Assembly: GCA_011033025.1 (NCBI GenBank)
Contig: WFMF01000039.1
Location: 248,001 to 312,000 of the forward strand
Length of the DNA stretch: 64,000 nucleotides
DNA from: Beroe forskalii
Taxonomy: Eukaryota > Ctenophora > Nuda > Beroida > Beroidae
Reading direction: 5' to 3'
The translations under genes and the position numbers were made by a program. The notes beneath the pieces are model-generated. The model had not been told where the DNA came from. It worked only from the letters and a program-made list of their open reading frames with translations, and did no database searches. Of the stretch, positions 1-12,100 are shown piece after piece (the stretch's first letter is position 1; each line of letters begins with the position of its first letter).

Positions 1-299
1 TTGTTGGTTGTTGCAGTTCTTGATACTGTTTCCCAGAAATTTATAAGAAAAATTGTGCCAATTATGCAATCTTATTGAAATTTCAATGAATCCGCCCAAG
101 CTAAGCCAATAGCATTTCATGCCCAAAATATCGATTCTAGCTCGACGAAAGTTTATAATGATTATCGAATATTCTCCTCTTAATTTAATTTGGTATAATT
201 GAATAATCGTGCTATAGCTTAATTGCACTCTTTTTGCTTCAAAAGAGCTCGCTTCTTAATGCGAGAAACCAATTAATGTTAAGTACAGTCTGATTCGAC

Positions 300-357
300 T
301 TAAGATTTGTAAAATAACTTTCCCAAGTGAACGTGCACTTTAATAACATCCAAGCTT
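300..357 (-). CDS. Possible terminal exon of the cold-shock gene
   Basis: After an acceptor reading tttttccag, 58 nt stay open and end in TAA. The leading single base completes the codon left by the exon ending at 714, so the phase fits. The total coding length with the five better-supported exons would then be 178 codons including the stop. The encoded tail (about 18 residues, with LGKLFYKS near the end) is unlike any domain I know. Phase agreement alone has a one-in-three chance, so this is only a suggestion; the true 3' end could lie outside the window. Confidence 0.2.
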
Positions 358-713
358 CTGGAAAAATGTGTATGCCTGAACCACTGCCAAACCCCGCAAT
401 TTTAAAGTACAACGTGTATGTATTTTCAGCAAAATGCCTCAATTTAATGGTAGACGCTAGTGCTTGGGAAGTTGTATTGTCAAGTACTGGGGCAATTATA
501 AGGTACGAATTTGGGCACTAAATACTACAGTAGCAAAAGCTTAAGTTGGTTGTCAGCATATATTTCATACCAAATTCACATTATAGGCACCACGAAAAGC
601 AACAAAGATATGAAATACTCTAAACCCCGTTTTAAAAGAATTCATGAACCAGGCTGTTTTGTATTGGCATTCACACTCGAGAATAAAGAATATCATGCCT
701 CTCTCCCACGTAC

Positions 714-3700
714 CTGTTCTTTCTTTGCTTCTGGAGGATTCGCATTCTCTTGCGACGCTGACTGCCTAGCACTGATGTTCCTGAAAAGTAGTTTCATGTA
801 GAACAATAGTTCTTTTCTATTATACCACTATTTTACAATGAATAAAATGTAATGATCGAAGCACAAAAGGAAAAACGGTAATTTGAATGATCGTAATTAG
901 CGTTTAAAGGGAGTATCCTTATCAACAAGCAATTAGACAACGTGTCGACTGCTCGGCAATTACATATGTCAAGTAAGAGGCTATCAATATAATATGTCAT
1001 TGTCAGTTTGCACGTCAATAGACATTGATAAACGCCTCCGCCTATCAAGCACCAAACAATGCGTGTGACACATTGCCATGGTTACACTTATATTGTAACT
1101 TCCTGACCATGGTTACACTTATATTGTAACTTCCTGCCTCTTAAATAAAATGTGGAAAATAGACGAAACTAAAGTTTCCGAAGTGCCACATAAGTGGCAC
1201 TCCGGACATAAATGTCTCAATTGAATAATATAGGTAAGAAGTAAAATTAAAACATACTTTCCCCGAATTAAAAACTATTTTGGTTATTTGGCATTAAGTC
1301 GATGAATATATCCTCTATTTTTCCACTCACCCGCAGGGCCGGTTATCTTGCATGCCTCAGGGCCCTTGACAGTGTTCCTGATCTCGTACTCGACCATCTC
1401 CCCGTCGTCTAAACTCCGGAACCCCGCCTTGTTGACGCCGGACTGGTGCACGAAGATGTCCTCGCCGTGCTCGCCGATGATGAAACCCCAACCCTTCTTC
1501 ACGTTAAACCACTTCACCTGCGGAAGGTAGAGGGGTTCAAATGGCAGTAAGGAGAAATAAAAAGAGCAGAGATAAGCCTCTTGGAGTTAAATTAAAACTA
1601 ATAGATTTATCATACAATAGGAAAATTGAATGAACAAATCCACTAAATTTAGCAATTTTCCCCTCTTTCCTATTAAACACCAAAATTCCCCCATTCATGC
1701 CAAATATCTCGTACCTGTCCGGTGATTCTCCGTCCATCAGTCACGGGCTCCTCAGTCTCGTCTGACTCAGCATTGGTGCTGCTGCTACAGTTGCTATCTC
1801 GGAGGGTCTGGGTGCCGCTCTCCTCAAAGGTCTTGGTGTCGTCGTCTGCGGGGGAGGAGGGTGAAATTAAATGGAAAGTACCTTAGTACAGGAAATTAAG
1901 AACTCCGAAAATTAAGAAGGCACAATATTACGCAGCACCAAATTAAGCATTTTTTGTGACCCCAGTGCTTAATTTTATGCTACTTAATTTAATGCTTTCT
2001 TAATTTCCTGCATCGAATTGATTCGAGTTAAATTTAGGCAGTAAGAATAAGACCATTTTCTTTTAAGTAAAGTAACAAAAGTTAATATTAATGATCCATT
2101 GGGCTTCTTAAGTTCTTAATCACATATTTGAATGTTTGAGAACGGATCTATAGTAGCTAGTCTATCGATAGATTCCTACACTCCCGAATCACTCTGAGAA
2201 TACCAGCTCCCTTCCACCCATTGATTATTACTTCCTTCCTTCTTCTGTTTTAAAGAAACCATAAGACTTGGAGATTGCTCGTGCGTGTAAGGGACAAGGG
2301 CTTGAGCTTACTTAAGCATCTGCAATATCCATGGTAGGATTATTGACAACGATTTTTGCAAGAAAACTTGAAAAATATGTCGAAAATTCCTTTTGCTCAA
2401 AAGATTGAATTTTATTTTATTAATCATATCCTAAATCGATTACTGGTGTATCACTTCTGCATCATATTTCTCTGTCTGATTATTTCATGACATGATTAAA
2501 TATGCGCGGTGCACGTTTTGATTTTATTCTGAAATAAATTAAGAACGCATTTAATGTCGGACCATTTAATTTAGAAAGCACATTACTACGTTACATCAAA
2601 TTAAGCATTTTTGGCGGCTTGAGTGCTTAATTTTCTGCTTACTTAATTTCATGTACTAAGGTAAGTGTTTTTCTGGTTTTTGTGAAATTGGGTAGCGGAC
2701 ATTTCATCGCACACTTATTCCTCGTAATAGTTCGACACAGAGCGTTGGGGTCTGGGTTTCAGTTAGGATCAGAACAGTTAATAAGTGAGATGAAATGTCC
2801 TGCTATGAAATGGAGTGGCATAGGTAAGGAGAACAGCGTCAGACGATAACCTAGGACGATTGTGGATTGGAAAATTAACGTTTAAAGCGAGAAAGTTACA
2901 AAGAAACGCACACGTATAAGCAGGGGGAGGAGAGGCCTGGGTATCGGTAAGAGGAGGGCAGTAGGAAGTTTGAGTACCCAGGGAGAGCTGGTTCAGGGAC
3001 TCTGACAGTTCCTCCTCCGGCAGGGGAGGAGAGGAGGGAAGGGAGGACGCCACCACAACCAAATTATTGACAAACACGAACAGTTTGGCAGAAATATCAA
3101 GAAGAAGAGATGTGAAATGTATACAATCGAAGAGGAGATATCAAGTCTTGAAGAGGAGTAATCGACACAAAGTACACAATGAATGAACTGAGCAATGAAC
3201 AATGAAACGGATGTATTAATTACAGATTACACCTAATTAAGGGCGGATGACTGCTTCTGCTTCCTAATTAGGCCGTTATCATGGTCACCCTCCAATCGTA
3301 AAAATGAAACTACCAATTACTACACGTCTAATTGGGGCTAACCAGCTAAATACCGGCAGGTATGTCAATCAGACACCCTCATCGCGCTATCTGAGACACC
3401 CATCTGAGACGCCCTCCTTCCCGATACTCGAGACAGCATTGGACGGGATTGCCCCCCACTAATTTGATGTGCTTACTGAAAACTACTTTGGAGTATGATC
3501 TATCTGCAGGCTGATGGAACGGTCCGAGGTCATCGGCCCCGTGGGTTGGAAGATATCAATGTGATAATGGACCCACACCAAGCAAGTGATTTAAACTCTT
3601 TTCAGCCAAGTGATGACCTGAATTCCTGTAACACCAGGCTCGAATAATGACGTAATATCCATCAGTTGTAACACCAGGAGGCACGTAATATGGTGACGTA

Positions 3701-3789
3701 ATGAACGTTTGCAGCTGCTTACCGTAAGAGAATAGAACGTTGGTGAGTTGGTCGTCTTCATTGTCAAGAGACAATCTGCGCTTAGTCAT
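714..3789 (-). CDS. Cold-shock-domain nucleic-acid-binding protein (Y-box/Lin28-like)
   Basis: Five exons join in phase on the minus strand: 3789-3723 (ATG start MTKRRLSLDNEDD), 3001-2978 (24-nt microexon), 1845-1715, 1517-1331 and 780-714. Each proposed boundary has AG before it and GT after it. The N-terminal leader is acidic and Ser/Thr-rich (TNAESDETEEP), then comes GRRITGQ joined to VKWFNVKKGWGFI. The CSD therefore starts across the 1715/1517 splice junction and contains RNP1 (KGWGFI) and RNP2 (DIFVHQ), with GFRSLDDGE and ending in KITGPAG. A basic cluster (SQRRKRMRILQKQRKNR) follows. The family binds single-stranded RNA or DNA and controls mRNA packaging, translation or small-RNA maturation. 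No CCHC zinc knuckles are visible, so Lin28 proper is not supported; Y-box-like or an ancestral CSD protein is safer. The microexon is the least certain exon. The 3' end is unresolved. Confidence 0.75.
1076..1136. repeat. 31-bp tandem duplication
   Basis: Two adjacent, virtually identical copies of a 31-bp unit beginning ccatggttacacttatattg. They lie in the intron between the CSD core exon and the exon at 714-780. Confidence 0.85.
1331..1517 (-). CDS. Core exon of the cold-shock domain
   Basis: This 187-nt exon is bounded by acceptor ttccgcag and donor GTGAGT, and gives the bulk of the single CSD. The aromatic RNP1 residues (W, F, W, F) and the FVHQ of RNP2 that stack on nucleic-acid bases are all present. 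Its first codon is GTG (Val) immediately after the splice site, so it is not a translation start: the Gly-x-Val-Lys-Trp-Phe-Asn pattern of the family is completed by the upstream exon ending GQ. It ends in phase 1. Confidence 0.9.
1879..2013. mobile_element. AT-rich palindromic MITE-like element, copy 1
   Basis: A ~135-bp hairpin-forming segment. Its left end (taccttagtacagg, then aaattaag) is mirrored by cttaatttcctgca on the right, and the core has caaattaagcatttt facing agtgcttaattt. The same layout recurs at 2531-2664, so it is a dispersed element and not a chance palindrome. It lies in an intron of the CSD gene. Confidence 0.6.
2531..2664. mobile_element. AT-rich palindromic MITE-like element, copy 2
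   Basis: Second, diverged, same-orientation copy of the element at 1879-2013. It shares tcaaattaagcattttt and gagtgcttaatttt in the core and ends cttaatttcatgtactaagg. It lies in the same intron of the CSD gene, about 0.5 kb from copy 1. Confidence 0.55.
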
Positions 3790-3823
3790 GTTTTAAAAGT
3801 TGGAAAAAACCACACAGAGAGAG

Positions 3824-3832
3824 CTTATAAAC
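3824..3832 (-). promoter_or_regulatory. TATA-like box upstream of the cold-shock gene
   Basis: On the minus strand GTTTATAAG lies about 35 nt before the proposed ATG at 3789. If it works as a TATA box the 5' untranslated leader would be only about 10 nt, which is unusually short, so either the box is not used or the leader is really that short. Confidence 0.25.
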
Positions 3833-4459
3833 TCGAAACAAAAGAAGTTAACTATAGTCCTGCTGCTCTCAATATATAAGTAAGAAAGAGTGGTTTAGTG
3901 TCATGTGAGGTGGTTGCGCGTATCTCAAGATTCACACTCCTTTTAGAATGTTTTACTGTTTCTCACTCTCAAAGGAGGGGGTAAGGTGCGGCTAGAGCAG
4001 AGAAATGAGACTCAGATTGAGACAAGGAATATATTTTAAGTTTAATTTTACAATGTTTTAATGGGTTATAAATGGGTTCGCTAAAAGGAATATAAATGTC
4101 ACAGTAACTCTTTAACCGACCATATCTCAAGATACTAAGATATTCTCAAAATCACTAAACCAGTGATATACGTTATGTCCCAAACCGGCGAACTGAGGGG
4201 CTAAAACCCACCCAATCTGGATATGCGTTCCTGTCTCCTGTCTTAATGAGGTTTTGAGAGTGTAGCTTGGGTACCCTACACGAAACATTTGGAGTACCTA
4301 AGTAGTAAGTACCTAAACTTATCCTAGATAACTAGATACAAGACACCTGCAACAGAGTAAGATTTCACTACAACTCAATGATATCCGACCTGGTAGAAGG
4401 TTTCCTGAGACGTTGAGCCGGTTGAGTCTAGCTGAGACCTCCTCCACTTTCTGTTCCAG
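3833..4459. other. Intergenic stretch, no gene seen
   Basis: No splice-bounded coding segment and no strong repeat were recognised between the CSD gene start and the candidate exon at 4460. Confidence 0.5.
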
Positions 4460-4581
4460 GCTACCAGAGCGAGACCACCAAAGCAAAACGTAGGAATCGG
4501 AGTAAAAAGAGCCGAGGAAAGGGAAGCCGTGGAAATGTGGCAGGGTATCCAGAAAGCGGAAATAATAACAAGCAGATGTAA
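4460..4581 (+). CDS. Candidate terminal exon encoding a basic tail
   Basis: A very good acceptor (ctccactttctgttccag) is followed by 2 + 120 nt open to a TAA stop. The product is strongly basic (KAKRRNRSKKSRGKGSRGN) and ends SGNNNKQM. This composition suits an RNA-binding or nuclear-localisation tail. I could not identify upstream exons of the same gene. A 182-codon frame on the opposite strand (4319-4867) is rich in Ser, Leu and Cys and looks like a shadow. Confidence 0.25.
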
Positions 4582-5037
4582 TATCGGAACTCTGCTTGTG
4601 ATGTATCAACAATACTTCGTACTCAGAGATAATACAGAGATACAACTTCAGAGAGGCGTACCGGGGCAGGAATGTGGAAAGTAACAATGGAATGCGGGAA
4701 ATTGGGCGGGAAACTGATGAACGAGAGAGGGTCAAAAAGTTAACAAAGCACCGGGATAGAATGACCTGGCAAAGGCTTAGATCAGCGGTCCGTGGGGGCA
4801 AAATGATCGAAGAGTCCAGAAGAAGGGGTTTCCTCAGTACACCAGCATACGAAACTACTGCAACCAAAGAAGTTGCGATGGATGCTAAAGTAGTACAAGT
4901 CTCAAAGGGGTGGTATGTATATATATCGTCAATTAGCAGTTGTGTTCAGTCGTTGTGAGATCATCACTTGTTCTTGATGATGCGAGAGATGAGCGTACAT
5001 CATAAATGAGTTGTACACGGACTTTAGAATATTAAAA

Positions 5038-5082
5038 GTGACGTCATTATCAGGTATTAAAATGGAGCGTTGATGATTTCAC
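5038..5082. mobile_element. CRE-bearing palindromic element, core fragment
   Basis: Carries gtgacgtcattatcagg, then an AT-rich centre and gttgatgatttcac. This is the shared core of the small palindromic family described at 34231 and elsewhere; the AATAGGCGGT ends are missing. Confidence 0.5.
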
Positions 5083-5089
5083 AGTGCCT

Positions 5090-8000
5090 ATATTTCAATA
5101 AAAGCGTATCCCCGCTCTCTCTCTCCTACCACGGATAATATCTCACTCAGACAGAGCTCACGTTGTGTACTGTGAGCTGGAACCTTGCCAAGGTTTCTTA
5201 TATCCGGTTTTAGAGTCGTGTTCTGGTGTATGTATTTATTGAGACCACATGATAGGACTTGATAGGTTGGGCGTGCCAGGGTCCTGTGACCTGTTGTCTG
5301 CAGTCTGTTACAGGATTGGTTGTCTGTCCCATTTCATCAGTACCGCACGCGCCAACACAGGGTCATCTAGCAGTAGCAGAAGGGTCACTCTTTCCGGCAT
5401 ATGTATGTATGTATGCTTCCGGCATACTGCAACATTTGATCTTTTAATTAATGTTCATTTGACAATTTGAATGTGGTGGGGGATACTGTCAATACATTGG
5501 TGCAGCGCCAATGCTCCCTACGTATGAAAAAAGGAAGAATGTTAATTCGCTGAGCTCAGACATCAGATTCTCCTTTTGATACTCAATTAGACGATGAGCT
5601 CATCACAGAGAATATCCTTTCATTTCATTTTCTGTAAAATAAACCGCACTAAAGCGAGCCGATCTCGTTTCTAGCATTTTTGCCATTCTTTTCTTTTTCT
5701 ACTATTAGGTTTAATTGAGTGCCATTATGACTTTATGATCGCCAATGAGTAGGACCATTTTGAATTTACTGCCACAGTTTTACATCTGATTGTTTCAACG
5801 CTAGTCACGCTAATGAAATGAAGTGGTTAAATAGCATGAAATATGTGGATAATTGCATATCATTTTCATCTCTCTTCTCGCTATTCGCACCCACTTTCGT
5901 CACTTTCTCCGAGTATCGGATGTCGAGCATGCCTCAATGAGGTTTGGAGGATGGTTTAACAGGAACTTTTGAACTCCTGACTAGACTGCGAGGCGCAATT
6001 TTCAACCATTGCATTCAAACATTTCAACTTATTCTAATTGCATTAGCTAGAAGCATTTCTACTTTTTCATTGCACTACTACTGCAACACTAATGAAACCG
6101 ATGTTATTTTTAGCCGTTACTGACAATCTTCACTACCAAACCCAACACTAACAGTCATACCATGGGGAGGCTGACATCAGTGTGACGTATGGGAGGACAA
6201 GGTGGCTAGAACAATAATCTGAGCAGTTAACACAACAACTCATTACGACAAGCTGACACAAGGTGTGCGTGTGGGTATGGCACATTGTGACAACAGGAAT
6301 GGTTGTAACTATGGCGACTAAATGGATTCCATGACACCAAGTGGTTACTATGACAACCGTGCAATAATTCGGTTTATTGACAACCGATTAGTTACAGTCA
6401 TTCCTCATCATTAGATAAGACATTCACTCATTCACTGCATTATTGCTACAAATCAGAAAACCAATTCATGTTGTCAAATGAAAATTCCAATCCTTCATCC
6501 AAATAAACGAATACAGTTCGTACGTTTTATTTTTAATCCAAATTGACCTTTTTGCGGAATTGAAGGCTAAGAGGTAGGTCACTTTTTCCAAAAATGCCCA
6601 TGTCCAAAGATCGTTTTTCAACTTATTTTTTCCCGCAGCTGTTGCACTGCATTTACATTGTAAAAACATTCGGAAAAATAGTATTATTTACGGCACGGAA
6701 TGCACGTACTGATACGGTTAGCTACAATTTTAATGTTTCCAACAACTTATAAAATATTTGCTTTATGTATAACACATATATTCTTCTTTCAACACGTCTT
6801 GGAGAGCTGTACTACGGGCAACTCGATCAAATATTGTAGGCAGAATATATTAGTATTACGGAGGAATTCGTCTCGGCGCAACGAGCAGATCACGTGCAAG
6901 CTCCACAGGCATTTTCCACTGATGTCAGTATACCAGGACTTGAAATGGTCATTAGATGAGGCTGAGCCGACTGTTTTTAGAGTTTGGTATCTGTATTTAT
7001 AAATAATAGCAGGCTATTAAGCGTTAATTGGTAGAGAAGACAGCACCATGTAGAAGTCTTAAAAATGGAATAGCCCTTCACGAATGCTGTACACAGGAGA
7101 AACATTTTCAGAATTTACAATTTTTCGTGTATTCAGAAACCAATGTACATTTTTATTTCCAAATTTATGGACTCTCGGTCTAATTTTAATGCTAATAGTC
7201 TATTAGTCTGTTTAGCATGTCTTATTCCATGTTTCATAACCCAAGAAGCATGCAAAAATGAGAATTATTTATAATAATCCTTGACCTAATCAATCTCATT
7301 CCATAAACCCAAAACTGATGACACATTTTTGCTTTTCCCCAAACCGACAGTCAATGTTATCCATACAGGCATTGAATATAATGCAGCATTCTTGACGGAA
7401 AACGGTGAATTTCACAGGCAAAACACTCATGACAATAAATCGAGAACCAATAGAAACGGTGACACATAACTGTCAACAGTTCTCCCACTAACTACATGTT
7501 GTTATGGTGACATGTTGCTATGGTGACATGTTGTCATGGTCGCATTCCTCGACCTGGGAAAGGCCTCCATTCTGGGACCATTCCTTCATTGATCTTGACA
7601 AGGTCGCTGACATTGACTATTAAACGCACCGACATTGATTATTACACAATACAATTTGACTATTACAAACTGACATTGACTATTTCTTCATTTCTGACAT
7701 CGAACTTCATAATTTTATACGCCCTTTACTCCAATGCAGCCCTCACTGAATATTCGGGAGCTAAATGCTGGCAGTAAAATATACGATTAACTCAAGAATA
7801 TATGATTATCTCAAAGTCAACTGAATCTGAAGACATCCCCCCACATTCCATCGCTAAAAACTTTCCTCGAACACAGCTGACAGTTGTTTTTGGAACATGG
7901 CTAAAGCGACTGCCTAGCCAAAACACGACTGAAATTCATGCGTTGAAAAGTGCGTGCAATGAAATGCCCCACCTCAGGTCATATCACACTTCGCTACTCT

Positions 8001-8940
8001 GATTCTTTCACTCTTTCAGGCGACGCATGCGAAGCCATTTTAGTGGAATCTCCCACTACAAAAAATGTAATGAAATGTAGTAAAATATAACATGCGATGC
8101 ACATATGTTTGTAATAAAGAAGGCGTGAAATGGTTGATATATGCGTGTAGGGTAGGGTACACCTATCTGATTGTAAAGGAATTCACTAATTTAGTGCTTT
8201 TTCGAGAGAGAGAGATATTCCAGGAAATGGCAACAGCTACTGAAACAGTGAGGGATTCAGGGATTGGTACTCTCATAAAATATTGAGTGAGGATGTGACA
8301 TGAAGTCTCAGACTCATAGCAAGTGTGTCACACGAGCATAAAATATAGGTTCGATGGGAGATGACAAGGAACATTTGAAGTGAAATATTTTCTGATGAGT
8401 TACAACAAACAACTAACGTTAGCTGAAAATTCTAGAGATCTATCTCTGAGGCTTCTTTGCAGCTGGAAGCCTTTTAGAGAATGGTACTTAGCGTTTTTTA
8501 TAATGATTCAGGCGTTTTGACAGGTATTTTAAATCTTTAAAGAGATTTTAATGGGAAGAGGACACTGTAAATAGCTTTTTAGTTGCTTCAATGGGAGAAA
8601 AGAATGAATCTGAATGAGACATGAAGGGTAATATAAAAAGGATCAGGGCAATTTTTCCGAATTCACACAAATAATGGAAATGATGCGATGTGAAAAGACT
8701 GCGAAAGTACAAATTATCCCTGCAATGAATGGGAGGATGACTTTGTGAAAAGACACACGCCAAAATATCTCATAACAAATGAGGGAGTTGGAAAATCCCA
8801 ATAAATGAGAGAAATATTCCTCTCAAAATGTCCCTGCAATGAATAAGAGAAAAGTATCTTACCACTGGACAGAGACGCAGATCTGGGTCTTTTTGTCATA
8901 GCAGTACAATGGTTAGTAGCCGTGTCATTCTGTGGATGGG
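5090..8940. other. Non-coding stretch, no gene recognised
   Basis: Short open frames occur on both strands but none has recognisable domains, good splice borders or coding-like composition. ATGT microrepeats at about 5400 and a 16-bp triplication at 7494 are the only structured parts seen. Confidence 0.45.
7494..7539. repeat. 16-bp tandem repeat, about three copies
   Basis: The unit acatgttgttatggtg is repeated nearly three times with single-base variants. Confidence 0.8.
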
Positions 8941-8945
8941 ACGCC

Positions 8946-9180
8946 CATGGATATACGGTATAATGCCCTACAAGAGGTACAGATTACGATTTAAATAATT
9001 ATTAATTCAAATAATTAAATAATTAAATTAGGACAAGATAAAGTAAATTCGAAAATAAAATAATCATAATAACATTTTATGGATACGGTATAATGCAGTA
9101 CAAAAGGTACAGTATTACGATAATTATTAAAATTTAAAATTTAATAAAGCCGAAGGTACAGATTAAAATAATCGGAATTA
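8946..9180. repeat. Degenerate ~130-bp duplication, AT-rich
   Basis: The phrase ggtataatgc...tacaagaggtacag is repeated at about 8956 and 9084, each followed by runs of aataatta/aaatttaa. The copies are clearly diverged. Confidence 0.5.
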
Positions 9181-12100
9181 TAATGTGTATTCGGAATTAA
9201 TTGGCAATTATACAATCGTACAATATATTTATTACACTGGTCTGCAGACTTCGTAATAGTAAAGCAACGTATATTGACAAATGACAAAATACCGGTTATA
9301 CTAACTGGCGTGTAGTAGTAGCACTAAATGAACTTGCTAAATCCCAAAAATAGTATATTACAGAACGCCGTAGTAATTTACATAATAATATTAGCATATA
9401 TGATATATATTGCCAGACTAATTTCACAGCATCACAGAACTAATTTCGGTAAACTGTAAGCGATTGTTACAAAATGATTGAACTTAATGGTGCATATATG
9501 GCAGCTGAATAGTCCTAAGTCAATGGTGCAAAGTACCTACTTCGCTAAGGCAGGAAATAAATTATATCTTCTGCAGTTCCTCGTTAATATTATTTTCCTA
9601 TTTTGAATTTTAAATAATATTAACGAGAAATATCACTAGAATAAACACGTAGGCAATCAAGGACTCAAGGGAAAGAGAAATCGCATCAATCGATTTCAGA
9701 CAACATAATAAATGCGATAATTTCCACTCGCTGCGGTTACTTGGTCAAAATCAGTACTGTAATATCCATGAATATCACATTCTACATGCAGATTATCTAT
9801 ATATGGCCGAATATAGTGCTAGTGAAATATAAATTATGCAAGACACGTTTGAGTTAAAAGCAGATATATTATTAATATAATATGTACAAGGTAAACATTG
9901 CCTATAAATATATATTAACCTACGCGGAGTATAGGATTGCACATCATGTAATCGCTTACCTACTGTATCATTGGCTTCCTACTATCCCTCCAAAGCAGTA
10001 ATCCAATTAACAGAACCAGGCAATACTGGTAATTAGATTCGCACACTCGGTATACGAGTAATGATGATGAACGATCATTTCATCAACTTGTCATAGGGCG
10101 TGTGTTGGGGTGAAATGAAGTAGGAAATAGAGGTCGAGAATATATCTTATAGCTTGAAAATTGAGATTTGGGCGTCATTCAATTGTGATTTTAGTCAAAA
10201 TTGTACAAATTAAGGAGGTAATCATAAATGAAAATAATTATTAAAATGTACATAATTAAGAAAATGTGAATTTGAGTCTCGCATCATTTTCATGCAGCTC
10301 GGTAGTTTCCAGGCAGAGTGATTTGAAAATTTAAATTAGTCATTAGAAGGTTAGAAGTTTTTTGCTCATTGCGATCCCGGGTTTCTCCCCTCTAAACGTT
10401 GAACGTAATAAACAGATATAAAAAAGCGAAAAACACGACAAATTTATATTTGAGTATGCTTCAGCTGAGTTTTTATCTGCCAATTAGGACCACTAAAAAT
10501 CATTTAAAAACTGGAGAACCGTCTTTAATTAGCGCAATTTAGACTAATGATTGGTCATTGGTAATTAAACAGAAAGTCGACGTCTAAAGCTGTCTGAAGA
10601 CTAAAAATAGATAAGATTTTTACATTTTCGCATGAATTTATTATGTCTAAACTTTTATAAACTCGTTATGCAGAAGAATTAATTATGCTCGTTAATTTTC
10701 AAACCGTGCTCAGGATCGGGGAAATAGCTTCGATTATTACACGACTCAAACTCAGTTCTTCAGTTCGTCATTGGTAGTTGTCGAGAAAACAAAAAAGAAA
10801 CAGAGCCAAAATTTAAAAAAAAAGTAAGGGGCATAGATGAGGTTACATCAGGTAATGATCCAAAGCTTCCAAACCGAGCCAGAAAAAAAATCCTAAAACC
10901 CTCAGTCAACGGTTCTTTTATAAAACGCCAAGTAAGAACCACAACCAGAAATATTGTCACAGTTTACCGAATACTCTTTCCTCGTTTAACAAGTCCCAAT
11001 TATTCTCAATTATATCTCAAATACAGGCACTCCCATCGCTTTTTAGCAACATTTGGCAGAATTATAGTGAGCAGTTACCTGATTCCATGTAAATATTCGG
11101 TAACAGCCGGTGTTACTACATACCGTCTTGCAATCTTGGAAATTTTGAAACTTTCTAACTGCTACTTAGCAGATTTTAGAAGAGGAGAAAATCGTGAAAA
11201 CCTTGCTTTTCCTGTAAAAGTGTTGTTTTTTCGCAGATATTTGAGCTTTGGAGGAGTTACAGAGCTTATGTCGAATTTAAATGAGTCATTATTATTTTTA
11301 CAACCCCCTACAGTGCTATCCTGCATGTTGTAAATAATATTTACATAACGTTTAACTCCATCTGAGCTGACTTACTCAGCGCTGTAATTATTTCTAATTA
11401 CGCGTACTGAAAGCATATTCATAATATGTATCATGATAAATTTCTGCGAATTCATGTCGAATGAACGCTGCATTCATTTGAGACTTGCTAATTTGAAAAA
11501 ACAAATCCGTTTCTTATAAGACAAGATCGCAAAAACACGAATAAAGAAACCGCTTTATGTTCTTTAAATCTTAAAATAGCGATTCATCAATCTGTTAACA
11601 CGTTTTGGTCTTCATCATCTCAACCTTTCTCTATCTGATGCAGAATGTCTGCGAAAAGACAGTCTCAACAATTATAGAATATATAGCTAAAACGTGGCAG
11701 TTGGCGTATGTAGTAGCAATGTCTATAGCTTCTGTATCGAGATATTTACAGTAGGTACATGAAGTCTATTACATACACAGTATCCTAGGTTTGTAACCGA
11801 TATAGTAGCCTATAACTGCTTGTAGCCTAACATACAATGTATCTCTATTCCGATATATAGCTGATATTATGGTGTTGACGACTGTAGTGCGACTTAGCTC
11901 TAGGAACATCTTCAGGTGTCTGTAGCTTGGTAGCTCACTACAGAAACTTGCTGGATCTGGGGTGTTAAGCAATCGCGTGCTTTCGTTAAGTATGCGAAAT
12001 ATGGAGATTGGATGCCATTGCTCAGCCGCCACTCTTGGAAAGTAGAAACTATTTAGCAAAGTAGAAACTTAAGCAAAGTAGAAAGTAGTAAATTCAGGAA

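Noticed and set aside
4319-4867. 182-codon frame on the minus strand and overlapping plus frame 4671-4911
   Set aside because: They overlap in opposite strands, neither shows a domain, and the Ser/Leu/Cys-rich minus product looks like a shadow. The plus frame has a fair acceptor and donor but no recognisable content or partner exons.
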